Both the position numbers and the translations under genes were made by a program. A stretch of 64,000 bases of DNA from contig OW051494.1 in the NCBI GenBank assembly GCA_932521035.1, forward strand, positions 7,488,001 through 7,552,000. The letters are read 5' to 3'. The notes under the pieces were generated by a model that was given only the letters and a program-made list of their open reading frames with translations, was not told where the DNA came from and did not search any database. Shown here piece after piece: positions 23,261-35,442 of this stretch (within the stretch, counting starts at the first letter, position 1; every line of letters starts with the position of its first letter). Source of the stretch: Oscheius dolichura (lineage: Eukaryota; Nematoda; Chromadorea; Rhabditida; Rhabditidae).

Positions 23261-23337
23261 AAGCCGCCCTTCATGAAATAAATCGCAGAAGAGGGCACGC
23301 GGCAGAAACTATGGGAATACGCAAGTTTTTTTTAGAG

Positions 23338-24136
23338 ATCCGGATGGCCCGCTGTCTCCCAGCGACCCTGCCACGCTGGTCGGGATCTGGAACCGCCGCC
23401 ACAGGTCAAGGAGAAGGGCAGCGACAAGGCCTGGAAGATGTGGCTCGAGCCGTATTGGCAAGAAGAGCCGAAAAGACAACAAGCAGTGGAAGAGGAAGAG
23501 AGGAAATAAGGAAAAGAAGACGCCCACCGAACCCTTCCAAGCGCTGCCTCCACTGGAGTATGCCAAAAGGACGCCCATCCCCTCCGTCCAGGTAATTTTC
23601 TTTCCATTTCAATAGCGCGCTTCTAAATTATGCAAACAAGAAGAAATTTTGAACAAAACAGTGAGTGACTGATAAGTTTACTTAAAAGAAAATATCACGA
23701 AAACCTCTTGAGTGGACGGGGGAAGCGAATGAGACGCGAAATGGACAGGTCGAGTCGAGGAGGTGTCCACGCGGCCAGTCGTCTCAACCAGACAAGGGAA
23801 GACTCAACTTGACCAAAATCTTGTTAACCGGGAAATTTGAAAAGCTTGAATTCGGAACTTTGAGATAATTGAGGGAGAAACAAAAGAATAAGCAGTGTTT
23901 CAGTTGTCCAATTCCAAAGGGAAACATGGGATAGACCTCGACGGCCGAGAACCCGTCCTCTGTAGAGGGAGACGTCCCGGACTATAGCTGCCCCCCGCTG
24001 GCTGGTTGACTCCAAGCCGTTGGAAGGAGCCACCCTCGAAGAGGCCAGGAAGTATCTCTTCCTCCACCAGATGAGAGATGTCAAAGTGGTGGGCGATGGC
24101 CTCGTTCAATGGAAGACATCTTCCCGCCCCCGATGA
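23338..24136 (+). CDS. Unrecognised gene, two 3' exons (5' end undefined)
   Basis: Exon 23338-23591 starts after a TTTTTTTTAG acceptor, reads DPDGPLSPSDPATLVGIW..., passes a very basic region, and ends LPPLEYAKRTPIPSVQ before GTAATT. A phase-0 join to about 23964 (acceptor CCTCTGTAG) gives RETSRTIAAPRWLVDSKP, then LEGATLEEARKYLFLHQMRD, and ends TSSRPR-stop. The upstream frame (STPTGSPSR) runs back into the TACTCG repeat, so the N terminus may derive from that repeat. A second open frame overlaps 23400-23510 (KAWKMWLEPYW), so part of the exon may be in the wrong frame. I recognise no family. Confidence 0.35.
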
Positions 24137-26180
24137 ATCCCTCCACTCAGCTTTGAGGTAGGTTTCTTGAGTGTTACTAGAACTGACTGAAGGGATTGCT
24201 AAAAGGGGTTGTTGGGGGAAGGCATTGCCGTTTTGTAACGAGAGCTGTTTCAGTCTTGCTGCTATCCATCTTGGGAAGTCTGTCCAAAGATGTAGGCAAG
24301 AGGGAGGAACAGCTGGAACAGGAGGACGACGGGACGAGACAGCTAGGTTCGTGGTTCCCCCGTTCCTCTGTAACACAAGGTGTTTAGAAACTCATTTCTA
24401 TGTGTTCTCCCATGCCCCGTCGAGACATCCACCCTCGACACCGGCTACCAGCTGCGGTGAGGGCGTATCCGGGAGGACAGGACAATGCCCACCGGAGAAG
24501 GGGATGCAAGAGAAGAGAAGGTCAGTTGTCTTGCGGTAGATCTCTCCTAATCCCCAATATTTTCAGACGTCCTCGTCATCTCTTCGCCGTCGTCATCTGG
24601 ACGACGTGGCTCCTCCTCCTTCGGTGCAGGTGGGGTGCCGCCTTGCGGTTATTTATTCCGCGGGGTAAGGGGCAGGCCGAGAGGGTTCCGGGTGATTGAG
24701 AACATGTCTTTGGCTCACTCTACTGGAGGAGCCAAGGCCATGTGGGGCGACTGCGGCATTCCTGACCTGAGAAGTTCGGGTTATGCCGGCCTGGGGCGGG
24801 CATATGGAACGAGGGGTGGCCTCCGAGGGTCCAGGGTAAACTCGGATGGGACTAGAGGCCGGGGAAGGACCCCAGAGAGGGGATGTCGGCGAGGTCTACG
24901 GATGATCGCTTAGGTCTTTTCACTTCCGGTGTCGATGACACGGGCGGAATCTCTTCGGGGTTACTCTGCTCGAGGCCTTTTGACGGAATGCATCGAGCAA
25001 GTGACAGTGTCAAGGTTGGCAAGGAGCGGGAGGATAGGAGAGGCGACTGCGGAAGGGGCACACAGGGACGACGACAGTAACCCCACGCTTTCGGCTACCG
25101 CTGGGCGTCGACACGGGTCCCAGGTCATGTTATCCCTCTACTTTTTGTTTGGGTGGAAGGCGGTGGCCGGGGGACGGGTGCGATAGGCACAGTAGCCCGC
25201 TAGTTCATAGAGCGCGCGCCTCTTCGCATGGATCACGCCTTTTTAATAAGTTCCAAAAACATTTCCCTTCCTCCCTAGTCCCGCTCCTCTTTTACTGTAT
25301 CCCTCTCCTTTTTTGTAACACCCTTCTCTAGCGGAAAAGTAAGGCACACGACACTTAAGAATGAAGGGATGCGTATGGCAGGGCGAGAGGAGGACGGGCC
25401 CGGAGGGCGGGACTGAAGTGGGTGGGGGTAGGATTATTCCAGAGTTCTAGGAGAGGTCGGGGATGCGTAGCAGGGATAGGAAATAGAAGAGGACGGGTGT
25501 GAGTGCAACACGCGAGCAGGTCAGTTGGAGCGAGCGACACAGACACACGGACGGGGCAGTATTTCAAGGGCCCCCATCTCTATATTTCCCCCTCCCATCA
25601 AAATTGACCGCTACAGTAACCCAGTCTCTCTAACCGTCCTCCCAATCCTTGTCTTCCGTGACACAAGTCCCCTTGTTCGATGCAGTGTCCGTCCTTTGGC
25701 CGAGAAGAGAGTTTCAACGAGGGCCTCCGCTCGTGTCGTCTTCCGGAGGAGTTAGAAGGCTGCTCGTCCTCGCCGGCTCCCTCCCCGTCCTCCTCTCATC
25801 CGTGAGCAGCCTCGACTCTACGAGTGCCCCCCTCACTCCCGGAAATGCCGCCGGCTAGTCGCCCCCACCTCGGCGGGCACCCCCATGTGGATGCCCGTCC
25901 ACCCGGATGTCGGTCCACAAAAAAGCACACCGGCAGCCAAAGTGCCCCTCCCGGCCTCGCCCCGAGGCATTCCCACTTCTCCTTGTGGGCAATGCTTTGC
26001 CGGGGCAGGACGCTGTCCGGGGGCCTTTCCTCCTCCTCTTTTTATTTCTATACCGGGCCAGTTGAACTCCCCGGTACGGGGGAGCCACACACCTGCGCGG
26101 TCACTTTCATGAGGCCCCTTGCCCCATCGGTTGAACCAAAAAAAGAAAAAAAAAACAAAAAAAAACAATTATAATAAGTC
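24137..26180. other. GC-rich low-conservation region
   Basis: No gene is supported. A few intron-like signals occur (for example TATTTTCAG at 24567 followed by a Ser/Arg-rich frame ending GGTGCAG/gtgggg at about 24630), but they cannot be chained into a long reading frame. Open frames here on both strands reflect GC bias. An A-rich tract (AAAAAAAGAAAAAAAAAACA type) lies at about 26137-26166. Confidence 0.4.
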
Positions 26181-26302
26181 CGCCCCGGCCAATCCACCTC
26201 AATCTGACCAAGACCATCCTCCACCTCCTGGACAAGAAGAAGCAGCCGCGTACCTGGGTAGTCGGCCGACTGGCATAGCCGGCAGGGGTCTTTGGGAAGT
26301 CA

Positions 26303-26659
26303 TTGGGAGTCGACTCTCATCAACTGTATTTGCTGTATCTTCATCCGCCTCAAGCCTTCGTCTTCAAGCCACTTCTCGAGCCATTGGAACACGAATCTTT
26401 CTGTCTGCCGTTCCTTCTTTCTCCTGTCCCCGAGTGGACACGGGACCCGATCCCCTGCCAAGGGTTCGTGGCGGCCTTCGGGCCGAAGAAGCAGCTTCCC
26501 CTCCCTGCCAAGGAGATCCGGAAGACCGTTCCCTCTGCTGCCTCTCTCATCTGCAGCCGCTCCCAAGACGAAGCCATCCTCCACCTCCTCCTCCCGCCCA
26601 AAGACTTCCAAATTGTCGCGCGACTCCGACTGTGTCGGCTACCCGGGGAAATTATATAG
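26303..26659 (+). CDS. Orphan open reading frame (possible exon)
   Basis: The frame ends SQDEAILHLLLPPKDFQIVA then RLRLCRLPGEII-stop and looks like protein rather than shadow. A similar phrase, TILHLLDKKKQPRTWVV, is encoded just upstream (about 26208-26265) in a frame that meets a TAG at about 26276, which may hint at an internal repeat split by an intron. There is no ATG in the called segment (the first codon is TTG) and no known domain. Low certainty. Confidence 0.22.
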   Translation: MGVDSHQLYLLYLHPPQAFVFKPLLEPLEHESFCLPFLLSPVPEWTRDPIPCQGFVAAFGPKKQLPLPAKEIRKTVPSAASLICSRSQDEAILHLLLPPKDFQIVARLRLCRLPGEII

Positions 26660-27575
26660 ATTAAGAAAAAGAAAAAGAAACAATAAAAGAGCTATAAAGC
26701 CACCACCTCAGCTGCCTGTCCCCAAGGAGACCCAAGCTGCCCGATCTATTCGACCCGGGACTATCTGGACCAAGATCTCGTCTATTGGATGCTACTCTAC
26801 TCCACGGATTAATAAGGCCACAAAAAAATAAACGGGCAAAAGGACAAAAAAATCAGTAGAAAAAAATAGGTTCAACCGATCCCCTCTGAATCTGTCCCCT
26901 TGCCCCCGAGTGCCCCGTCCAAATCGCGGGTGTGTGGTGACGCCAGGAAGGGACGGAGACTGGTGCCGGGTTAAAATGTCCAAAAATAGAGGAAAGGCTC
27001 CTGGTAGTGGAATACCCGTTCCAAATTCTGATAACTCTTTTGATATGATCTCATTCTCTTCTTTTATCAATTGTTCGCAAGTGAACCGGCAGACACCGAC
27101 GGAGACCGATTGCCGACAGACAATCCACGCCGAACTGGCTCATTTCTGTTCATTTTTGACTTTTAATTCCCTATGAAATCCGCTCTTCGCGAGCTCTTCT
27201 CGAAGTCTTTCGACTTCTCTTCATTTTCTTTCACCTAACTTTGAAATCAACCTAAAACATGATTCATTTTGTCATTCTTTTTTATTTATTCCCAAAATTG
27301 TGGAGTGAGACGGTAACAAGACTACTGTAGCTGCCTGGAGACTGTGGTGATAGAAGGAGACGACTCTGTGGGACTGGGAAAGGTAGGGGCAGACCAGAGA
27401 AGAGGGGGAAATGTAGCCATTTATAGGTCTAGAAGTGTGATTTCGACTTGGAGGCTGCCACCTGGTCTGCTCGTCCGTTGGAAGAAGGGATTTGGAGGAA
27501 ACGATAAACTAAACCAGAATAGCCACCCTTTTTTGATCATTGAAACAGTTGACATTCCAGGATAGATACGGTACA
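26660..27575. other. Spacer with A-rich tracts
   Basis: AAGAAAAAGAAAAAGAAACAATAAAAG near 26663-26690 could be a poly(A) signal region for the preceding frame. I see no convincing exon; the minor frames up to 27180 have no splice structure or domain. Confidence 0.4.
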
Positions 27576-28479
27576 ATGGCGGTCTCCTTCGAGTCATCGA
27601 GGCTATGGAGGATGCTGATGGAAGGAGACGACTGACTAGAGGTGGAGGAGGGCAAGGAAGAGGACGACTGGCCATCCGTCAAGCTTGAAGCCTTCCATCT
27701 GCCCTGTTCGGAAGTCGTAGCAGGAAAGAGGATGAAGTGGGGTCAACTGAACGGACAGACGAGGTTCGGCCGACTGGGCATTGTTTGGACTACTGCACTC
27801 GTCGGTGGAAAGAGGAAACGTAAGGAGACTTCAACAGAGAATAACCGCCGTCTGATGAGTGGTTAAATGAGTTGATGTTCAGGTCGACACGGACCAAAGT
27901 CTCTCCTCGGGGCTCCGGCCACTGGTCCACCGACGATCTCCAGGCGCGACATTGAACCGTTTGAAGATGGAATCAGTTATTTTGGAGGTAAAAAGTGACA
28001 AACCAGGGACCAGAACCCTCTCAATTTTAGAAGATTGAAGGTGGTCTGACATTTCTGAAAAGGAGAGAAGACCAGCGGTTGAGTAAGCGAATCGGCCCTA
28101 GAATCTCCCCGGATGACGCGATACCCGTACGAGAGACCGAGTCTTTTCTGCCCTTATCATACCCAGAATAGGTCTGTCCCCTTCCATTTTTAGGCTCAAT
28201 GACTATTTTAGGAATGCCCGAATTCAATTGAGAGTGGAGGGCGCTGTTTCTGATCCCGAATGGCCGGATTTCCGTGGGGAGGATGGAGAGATTGAACGAG
28301 GCACCTCCTTCTGGTCACTCCTAACCGGATTCCGTCTGGGAACAGCAATTACAGTCGAAATCTACTCTCCAAACTGGAAGAGAAGCTCTGAACAACGAGC
28401 CCCGACCGATGGCCCGATCATCTCCTCTGTCACGGCCACCCGTCGGATGACTGCCCGCCCGGAGACGCCATCTCCTTGA
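27576..28479 (+). CDS. Orphan gene candidate, several short exons
   Basis: Start region: acceptor-like ACATTCCAG, then ATGGCGGTCTCC at 27576 (MAVSFESSRLWRMLMEGD). Later open segments look coding: EEDDWPSVKLEAFHLPCSEV (27642-27866), an exon after GATGTTCAG at about 27882, an exon at about 28030-28170 (KIEGGLTFLKRREDQRLSKR) and the last block RIQLRVEGAVSDPEWPDF to the stop at 28479. The phases do not all agree, and two frames compete in the third exon, so the model is incomplete or the gene is decaying. No family is recognised. Confidence 0.25.
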
Positions 28480-30520
28480 TCAGGTTCGGTGTTTCAACAG
28501 TTTCCATTTGAGAAAATGTGATTTCGGGAGGAAACACTGCCAGTCTCGTCCAATTCCCTTGTTCTCCACATCTCCCCGCCACAGGAGTCCACTGCTCACT
28601 GCCCATCGTCCTCCCATCGTTTGGATCCCCTCCTCGACACTGGAGAATACTTTTCGCGGGAAAGGAGGATGGCCACGTAAAATTAAAAAAGAAGAGCAAT
28701 TCACTCCTAATTTGCGTCAGCGCTGGCGAGTAAAAATTGCACGGGGAGCATGAAGCAGCATGGGGGAGGAGGCGCTGGACAGGGGGGATGGAGCTGGGAG
28801 CCGAGGAAAGAGCCGATCCTTTACACACTGCGCGAGGCAACAAAAGCATAGCGCGACGGTAAGCTTGGCAAGGAAAATGCGATGCGCAAATCTCAAAATA
28901 GGCTATTTCGCGCTGCAAAAATCGCGGCAGTGTGTTGTGCCCAGCTCTTTTCCGCCACCTCGACTGGTCAATAACAGAAATAAGCAAAAAGAACACGAGA
29001 CCCTCCAGGGCTTGTACGCCTGAGGGTCAAATATCACAAAAAGGAGGACGGGGAAGCGTCTCGATGGTCTTCTTGCGATGGAAGGAGCGGCCATTATGGA
29101 GAAACACCTGAAAAACGAAGTTCAATCAAGGAAAGTCGAAGCAATTTAATTATTTGACCAAAAATTTGAATTTTGGAAATCCCGCCGCTAAAAATTCGAC
29201 ATCCTTTTGCCTTTCGAATGACCAACGGTCGGGTCGATATGAACGGAGCCTTTGCATGAGAATTTGACCAATTTGCTGGCAAAATGGATATACCAAATTA
29301 GAACGTACCGAAATAATATCCACCAATACTGCCACTGACATCAGGAATCCAAACGGAATTTTGGAAATGCATATGGTTGGCCACAGGTTGTTCTTTGTCT
29401 TCTTCTATTCTCGTGTCTCGCTCTTCTGTTCTTGACTGAAATATGACTTTATAGTTTTGCATGATCTTCCTTATTGATTCGTTTGGCAGCTAACATTGAT
29501 ACACAACAAGCCATTACCAAGGTTTTTGTAATTTTGCGTTGAGAATTGTGCATTTACTTTTCACTCGCTGTTAGAAGCTATCGAACATTGTTTATTTTCT
29601 TTCGTTCTCTTTTGTTGCAAACATTGCTCTTCTTTATAGGTTTTTTTCATTGAATTTGTTTGACAATCGTCTTTTGCACGTCATTGACTATTTTTTACAG
29701 AAGCGTGAATTGAGTTTACTACCAGTTTAGAAAGCTTTAGTATACTTTCAGCAAATGCTACATGTAAATACAAGTAAGCTCTTTTTCGTTTGTTTTCAGC
29801 ATATGAACAAAACAATACAAGACGAATTGACCTGCTTTTGCACAAGTTCCAACTAGATCCTTTTAATTTTGACAAAAATGCATAAAGTCCAATGTCACAA
29901 ATTTACAAGAGTTAGCATGATTCAGCTTGTCAAGAATATTGGAAAATTCATCCTGCTGTTCGCTCAAATGAAGCAAAATATAATCGCGATATTTTTGAAC
30001 AAAAGTTGGCCTGGAGCAGTGGCTGCATTTCATTATTTTCTTTGCAAAGAACAGGTTTTATGCATCTTTGTTCATATCCGACCTTTTCCAATACGTTTGA
30101 TCATTTTTCTTTTCATTTGTCCAAACAAATTTCTAAAAACGAACCTTGGAAAGTGCTTGCGTTTAGCTGTGCTCTTGTCGCTACTGTAGAATTGCTTCTC
30201 TTGTGCTCACATCTTCTTTTGTGTACTTTTCTATTCTTGTTGTTGACACATCACTCCTTTTTGCATCATTTTTCTTCCATGAGCTCCTGCCTGTAAACGA
30301 AGTTACTTGTCTCATTTGAAAATGCTATTGAAATCGGTCCGTTTCTTTTTTTCTTTTTCGTATATTTTGTAGATTTACCAACCTTTCTTCAGTGCCGTCC
30401 TCCGTTTCAGTTGTATCCTCCACGTAGTGTCAGCCAGCCAGAATACCTGAAAATGGAAAAAGAAGCACGAGCAATAGATGATGGACGAAAGGGATTTTTT
30501 CATTGACAATTTTGCCAAAA
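28480..30520. other. Gene-poor spacer, AT-rich from 29.1 kb
   Basis: No supported gene. A 188-codon open frame on the - strand (28430-28996) and a small - strand frame at 29150-29341, with an internal intron-like GTACG...TTGCCAG, have no domain. From 29450 to 30400 the DNA is AT-rich with chance frames only. Confidence 0.45.
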
Positions 30521-30524
30521 GGAA

Positions 30525-30878
30525 GTGTCAGGATCGTGTATTGAGGTTTCGATTTTCCCTATTGGCAGTGAAATCACATCGGAGCCAAAGACCGCCTTGG
30601 TACACGATGGACTCAACCAGCCAGGAAAGTGCCAGGACACCTGCTTTGAATGGCTTCAAAGGGTAGGTTGCTTTGAGTGGCGGTCTCTCTCCGCTTGTCC
30701 CATTGGCTACCCCACACGACCGAGAATTTTGGAGCAAAAGAAGTTCACCCGAATAAACGGAACGCGTAATGTTGCGTGGATCGAAGCCCACAACGCGATT
30801 TCGATTCGTCCGAGAGAGGCATGGACCGAATCCACTCCAAAAGAGTGATGCCCTTTGTAGGGCAGGGTTAGTTACCAA
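30525..30878 (-). repeat. Diverged copy of dispersed repeat R1
   Basis: On the - strand this matches 50485-50575 and 54050-54140. ATCGCGTTGTGGGC is identical, followed by TTCGATCCAC and a GACGCGT-like block. The conserved frame reads NRVVGFDPRNITRSVYSGEL here and NRVVGLDPHKMTRPVDSGSL in the other copies. Conservation at peptide level suggests an old coding element, perhaps a transposon-derived gene. Confidence 0.65.
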
Positions 30879-31570
30879 AAGTTAACCCCAATAGAAAAAA
30901 AGCAACCTAATTGCGCAGAAGACGACCATCCTGAGGCAGAGCAGACGAAAAACTGACGTCTGACCAGGATCGCGTCCGTTTACCGGATTTGACAAGAATC
31001 AACAGGATGACCTGTTGAGTTCGGCCAACTTCGGGGTATCTTTCTGGAGCTCTTTTGAAGACGAAAACGAATTAGGAAGTAGTGGGGCGATGAGAAAACG
31101 ACATAAATGTATACCAGATACAGTAATCCACGTGGCAGAGAGGGGCGGGGAGGAGCAGCCGGAGATTCTGGGAAGCGGGGGTCGTTGCCGTTAGCCGTAC
31201 TGTAAGAAGACTAAATGATATAGTGTCGGAAGCTGATAGCAATGTATAGTCATCATCACGAGAAAATGATAACGAGGACCAAAACCACCAAGAAATGTAT
31301 TCGGCTCCTTCGAAAAAATACGTTTTGAAAACCCCGGGATGGTTTCCTGAATTTCACTGTAATCTCTCCGGTTTTTGGCGAGATGGCCTATTGCTATCCT
31401 TTGCTTGATCGTTTTCCGTGATGTGTGTTTGGACCCGCTGTGATGTGTATATTTTGCTTTGCCAGTGTATTCCACATTTCTCATATTCCAAGCCAATTTA
31501 TGGCAAAATTGTCTCGAAACTATTTATCGCTTTTTTTCAGAAGAAGCCATTCTACGGCAAATTTTCCGTC

Positions 31571-32991
31571 ATGTCGTCGACTAACGCTGATGAAGCAGCC
31601 GATAGCGCCTTGCTGGTGAAGCTGGACAATTTGAAAATGGGAAGTGGCGATGGTGATGATTCGCCTAAAGAAGAACCAAAGGGAAAGATGAGCGGCAGGC
31701 GTTATCGTAAGAAAGATGTAAGTTTTGCTCTATAGGTGTTATTATTTGTTATTACCTCGCCTGGATGGCACAAAGCAAATGGAGACTGCAGGAAAGAATC
31801 AGTTATTATGTGATATACAAATATTGATATACAATACAATCATGTGAGGAAGTCGTAAAAATGCCAGAATGCAAAGAGGAGGGAGAATAGCGTACGTTGA
31901 GATTATATCGAAGATATAAGTTCTGTCATATCGTATACGAGGTTGAAGCTGTAATGGTGAGAAACACGAGTAACTACAATCCGCAATTTTTACCGTTGAA
32001 ATTTTACAAATTTTACATAATTATAATGTATACTTGTTCCAGACCCGCAGTGATGTTGATCGGATGCGTGAATGGGAGGAGAACCAGGAGAAGAAGAACC
32101 AGAATGTCATCGAGACGGGATTGAAGGGTACTGTCAAGTGGTACTCGGTTCGTGGGCATTATGGCTTCATCGCACGTGACGACAACAAAGGAGATATCTT
32201 TGTTCACCAGGTTAGATTATTATTACTATTATTTCAATACAATTTACTTAGAGCGCTATCTGGAAGTCGCCAACGGAGAAGTTCTACTTTCGCTCTCTTG
32301 CTGACGACCAACCCGTTGAATTCAACATCGTCAACGGAGAGAAAGGTCTTGAAGCCACGCATGTCACCGGACCGGATGGTAGTGAAGTCAAGGAAGCTCC
32401 CAGACAGCCGTACCGCCGAGGATTCAGACCGTTCAAAAACCGCTATCACAAGAACAAAGCCAATAACGGAGAGAACGGTGAATCCAGTATGTTAATTACC
32501 GTTTGCTCTTTATGCTTAGAACTATTTCGGTTTTTTTAAAATTTAATTCCGATGGTTTCAACACCACTGGGGTTTGGAATATTGGTTGAAAGGGAGCTTT
32601 TGAAATAATGCCACTTCGGATCAGCTAAGGCACCGTTCCACAATTCCTCTGCTTTATTAGCGTCAATATTAAACATTTGATTTTAGAGCGCTCCCCTTCT
32701 AAGAGCGAAGACAACGGTGATGGTGCAGCAGATGAAGACAAAACTGGCAAACCTCGTCGTCGTGGCCCCCGCAAGTTCTTCCGTCAGCGTCCTAGAGGTG
32801 TTGAAGAGGTTGGCGCCACAAAGTGTTTCATATTTTGACCTTTTGAGAAAGATGGTGATAAGGAAGGAAACGCAGGACCTCGGCGTCGTCGCCGTGAAAA
32901 GTCTGAATCCGCCAAGTCTGCTGAAGGTCGCCCTGCTGATTCTGGACAAGATAGCCGCGAAGGCGACAGCCCTGTTGATACCAAGGTCTAA
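31571..32991 (+). CDS. Y-box cold-shock RNA-binding protein (CEY family)
   Basis: Exons 31571-31717, 32043-32210, 32252-32486, 32697-32818 and a last exon from about 32849. The cold-shock domain reads KGTVKWYSVRGHYGFIARDD then NKGDIFVHQ/SAIWKSPTEKF, and ends FNIVNGEKGLEATHVTGPDG. RNP1 is YGFI and RNP2 is DIFVHQ. The N terminus is acidic, and the C terminus has alternating basic Arg clusters (KPRRRGPRKFFRQRPRG; GPRRRRREKSE) as in animal Y-box proteins. These bind mRNA broadly and control translation, strongly in the germ line. The acceptor CTTTTTTTCAG ends at 31540, 30 nt before ATG. The last acceptor is TTTTGAG, a weak GAG. Poly(A) signal AATAAA lies near 33095. Confidence 0.93.
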
Positions 32992-33067
32992 ATATTTTCT
33001 GTTATTGTTATTACCTTCTAGTTTTCAATTTTACTTGACTACTAGACTAAAGGACTGTTGATAATTT

Positions 33068-33385
33068 ATGTTAATGACTGTTAAAACACTTAAAATAAAA
33101 TGGCCTTTTTTTGTTCTTGTTCGCCTTCTGGTGGGCTGGGTCATCTGGGAGAGTCGGCTGATCAGTGATCACCTCACTGTTCCGCTTTGCCACTCTAAGA
33201 GCTCGGGTCAGCACCGAAGAACTAACTGTCTTTCCAGAGTAAACTGCATCTGTCATGTTGATCCCAGTTACAAGGGAGAGGATTGTTCTGTCGGTTTTCT
33301 CGGACTCGTAGTGGGAGGGGTCTTTTTCACGGGCTACATTTTTAAAAGATACGAGAGAAAAAATTGGCATTGGAAATTTGTTTAA
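33068..33385 (+). CDS. Small open frame with EGF-like Cys cluster and two hydrophobic segments
   Basis: The frame begins MLMTVKTLK, then a hydrophobic stretch (WPFFVLVRLLVGWVIW), a Cys cluster (CLSRVNCICHVDPSYKGEDC) and a second hydrophobic stretch (FLGLVVGGVFFTGYIF) with a basic tail. It overlaps the poly(A) region of the Y-box gene. A frame of similar length exists on the opposite strand. Without an intron or a homolog I rate it doubtful. Confidence 0.25.
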   Translation: MLMTVKTLKIKWPFFVLVRLLVGWVIWESRLISDHLTVPLCHSKSSGQHRRTNCLSRVNCICHVDPSYKGEDCSVGFLGLVVGGVFFTGYIFKRYERKNWHWKFV

Positions 33386-33773
33386 AGAGCTTTGCAAGCT
33401 CTGTATCGATGCTGATAATTGTTATGCGAAACTGGAAAAAAAATCTGCCGTTTTGACATGCATGACGCATCATTTTCAACTGTTGTAGGTAATTTTTTTT
33501 TCTTCTAATAGTTGGAGTAGGTAATGAAACTGATCTATGAATAGTTGTAGTATATACTATACATATTAAGTACTTATTAGTCACAATATTCTCCTCGGAA
33601 GAAGTAAATCAAGCTGCCAGTAATGAATGATATCAGCTTTTAAATATCAACGTCTCTTTTTGTCCAACCAGATTCATAACACGAAACCATGAAAAAGTAT
33701 TAAAAATTTATTTGATTAAATAGTAGATTTTTGATTATAAAAAAGCAAGTAAAAACCTAAGAAAAGACTAAGA

Positions 33774-35072
33774 TTATTTGAGATCATCCTCATCGTCAGC
33801 GCAGACGCGTTTCTTAATTTTGAGCAGAAGGCAAGTGTGCCAGTCGTCCAGTCTGCTAATTCTGTCAAATGCTGCAACTTGTGCAGTGTAGTTTACTTCA
33901 TTGTTCTCTTCAAGGCATTTAATTAGTTCCTAAAAATAACGATGAGGTTTCTACAAATGAAAAAAAAACGACAGTTGCGACCGAATATATAAGATACCGA
34001 TATTCTGATGTTGTTCACAAACCTTAATAAGTTTATATTCTCTTGAATCAACAAAAGCCGGACACACAATCTCGTATCTATTGAGAGCCTGTTGCGCGTC
34101 AAGCTGTAAAACAACAATTTAACAAAACAAAGTTAGATCATTCAACTTACAGCATCAATACACATATGGCACAAAAGGGCTTGGAAAAAATGGTTTTTGG
34201 CATTATATTTCAGAGTGGGATGTTCCATTTCCGAAAACCCCATTTCTTCAAAAATAGAGATGGCTTTTCTGTAGTGTTCCATTTGAGCAGAATACTGAAG
34301 CTTGCAGTCTACAAAGCAGATAAGCAAATTACCTTGGCTACGACTTTTAAACATTTGTACGCCTGACTTCTTTGTTCTTCTCCTTTATAATAGTCAGCCG
34401 CTTTTTGATAATGTTCAATGCTTTTATCAGGATCGGGCATTTCTTTTTCATAGCTGAAAATAGAAAGATGAAACTTACAGTTCGATGGTATAATGAAGCT
34501 TACAGTTCGGCGATAGTAACGTGATGTTTTGCTGCCATATTAAACCTTCCCATATCGGCGAAAATGTCACAGGTTCGTGCATAGCATTCAATAGCTTTCT
34601 GGAATAGCAAAATATATAAACCAATGAAGCTTAATTACTTACATATGCATCCACTTTTCTGTAACAGTTACCAGCTTCGGCATAGTGGGAGGCACAATCG
34701 TGTTTTGAATCTGTTCCGGCTTCGCATAACTCGGCAGCTTTATAAAAGGAGTCGCCGGCGTTTTTCCAAGACTGGACAGCTTTGAAGAGAATAGCAGCCT
34801 AAATAAAATGATAGAAATTGTAACACAGACGAGAATGAATGGTTGCAATGCAACACGCTAGTGTCAGCGGATGTCGTCGTCGTATCTGTAGCGGTAATCG
34901 TTGACCAGCATAAACGGCATTTCTAGTAAGTGGTAAGAAAAAACACCTGAACATAGAGGGCAACGGCTTCGCTGGTATCTTTTCCAAAAAATCTGCTGAA
35001 GAAACCGCTGGGCTGCATCCTCTTCTCTGCCTCCTTTAAAATTTGGTGCGCTTTGACTTCCTTATCTGCCAT
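33774..35072 (-). CDS. Alpha-SNAP (NSF attachment protein)
   Basis: Seven exons from ATG 35072 ([19 protein letters not shown]) with consistent phases. Landmarks are [75 protein letters not shown], then [30 protein letters not shown] and the C-terminal [17 protein letters not shown] ending acidic DDEDDLK. This is the TPR-like solenoid and NSF-activating C terminus of alpha-SNAP, which recruits NSF to SNARE complexes for disassembly. The intron near 34332-34295 is only 38 nt. The intron after exon 3 contains a duplicated donor-like GAACTGTAAG. TTTTTAG just before ATG fits a trans-splice site. Confidence 0.95.
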
Positions 35073-35442
35073 TCTAAAAATATTATTGTAAGCTAAAAAT
35101 GCAGATTAAAATAAGTTTTTCTATTGCATAGAAGTACTTCATACTCAGACCTCTTCACAAAGCAAACTTTTTAAAATGAACATTTACACCCAGGCAACAC
35201 TTTCACCACTGGTTGGGGGGAAATAGAAAAGAGCAGTCGGGAAATAAAGTTGAAAAATGAGGAAAAACGACGGCAATATGGCAAAAAGTGCGCCAACATC
35301 CCAGAACATGTTTACTGTGGCTTGATGGGGATCCCGGGATATCCTGATCTCACGGGAGAACTACGGAAGCCGCGTTGTTCCTTCTCTGTGTTTCTCTTTT
35401 TGTTCTTTGAACTACTTCAGCATATCAAATTTTAGAAGAACT

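Noticed and set aside
28430..28996. 188-codon - strand open frame
   Set aside because: No domain or intron signals, Ser/Pro/Leu-rich chance composition; it overlaps another frame on the + strand that looks more protein-like.
35250..35435. 61-codon + strand frame before the Cys-rich gene
   Set aside because: No start context or domain, and it lies in the likely promoter region between two divergent genes.
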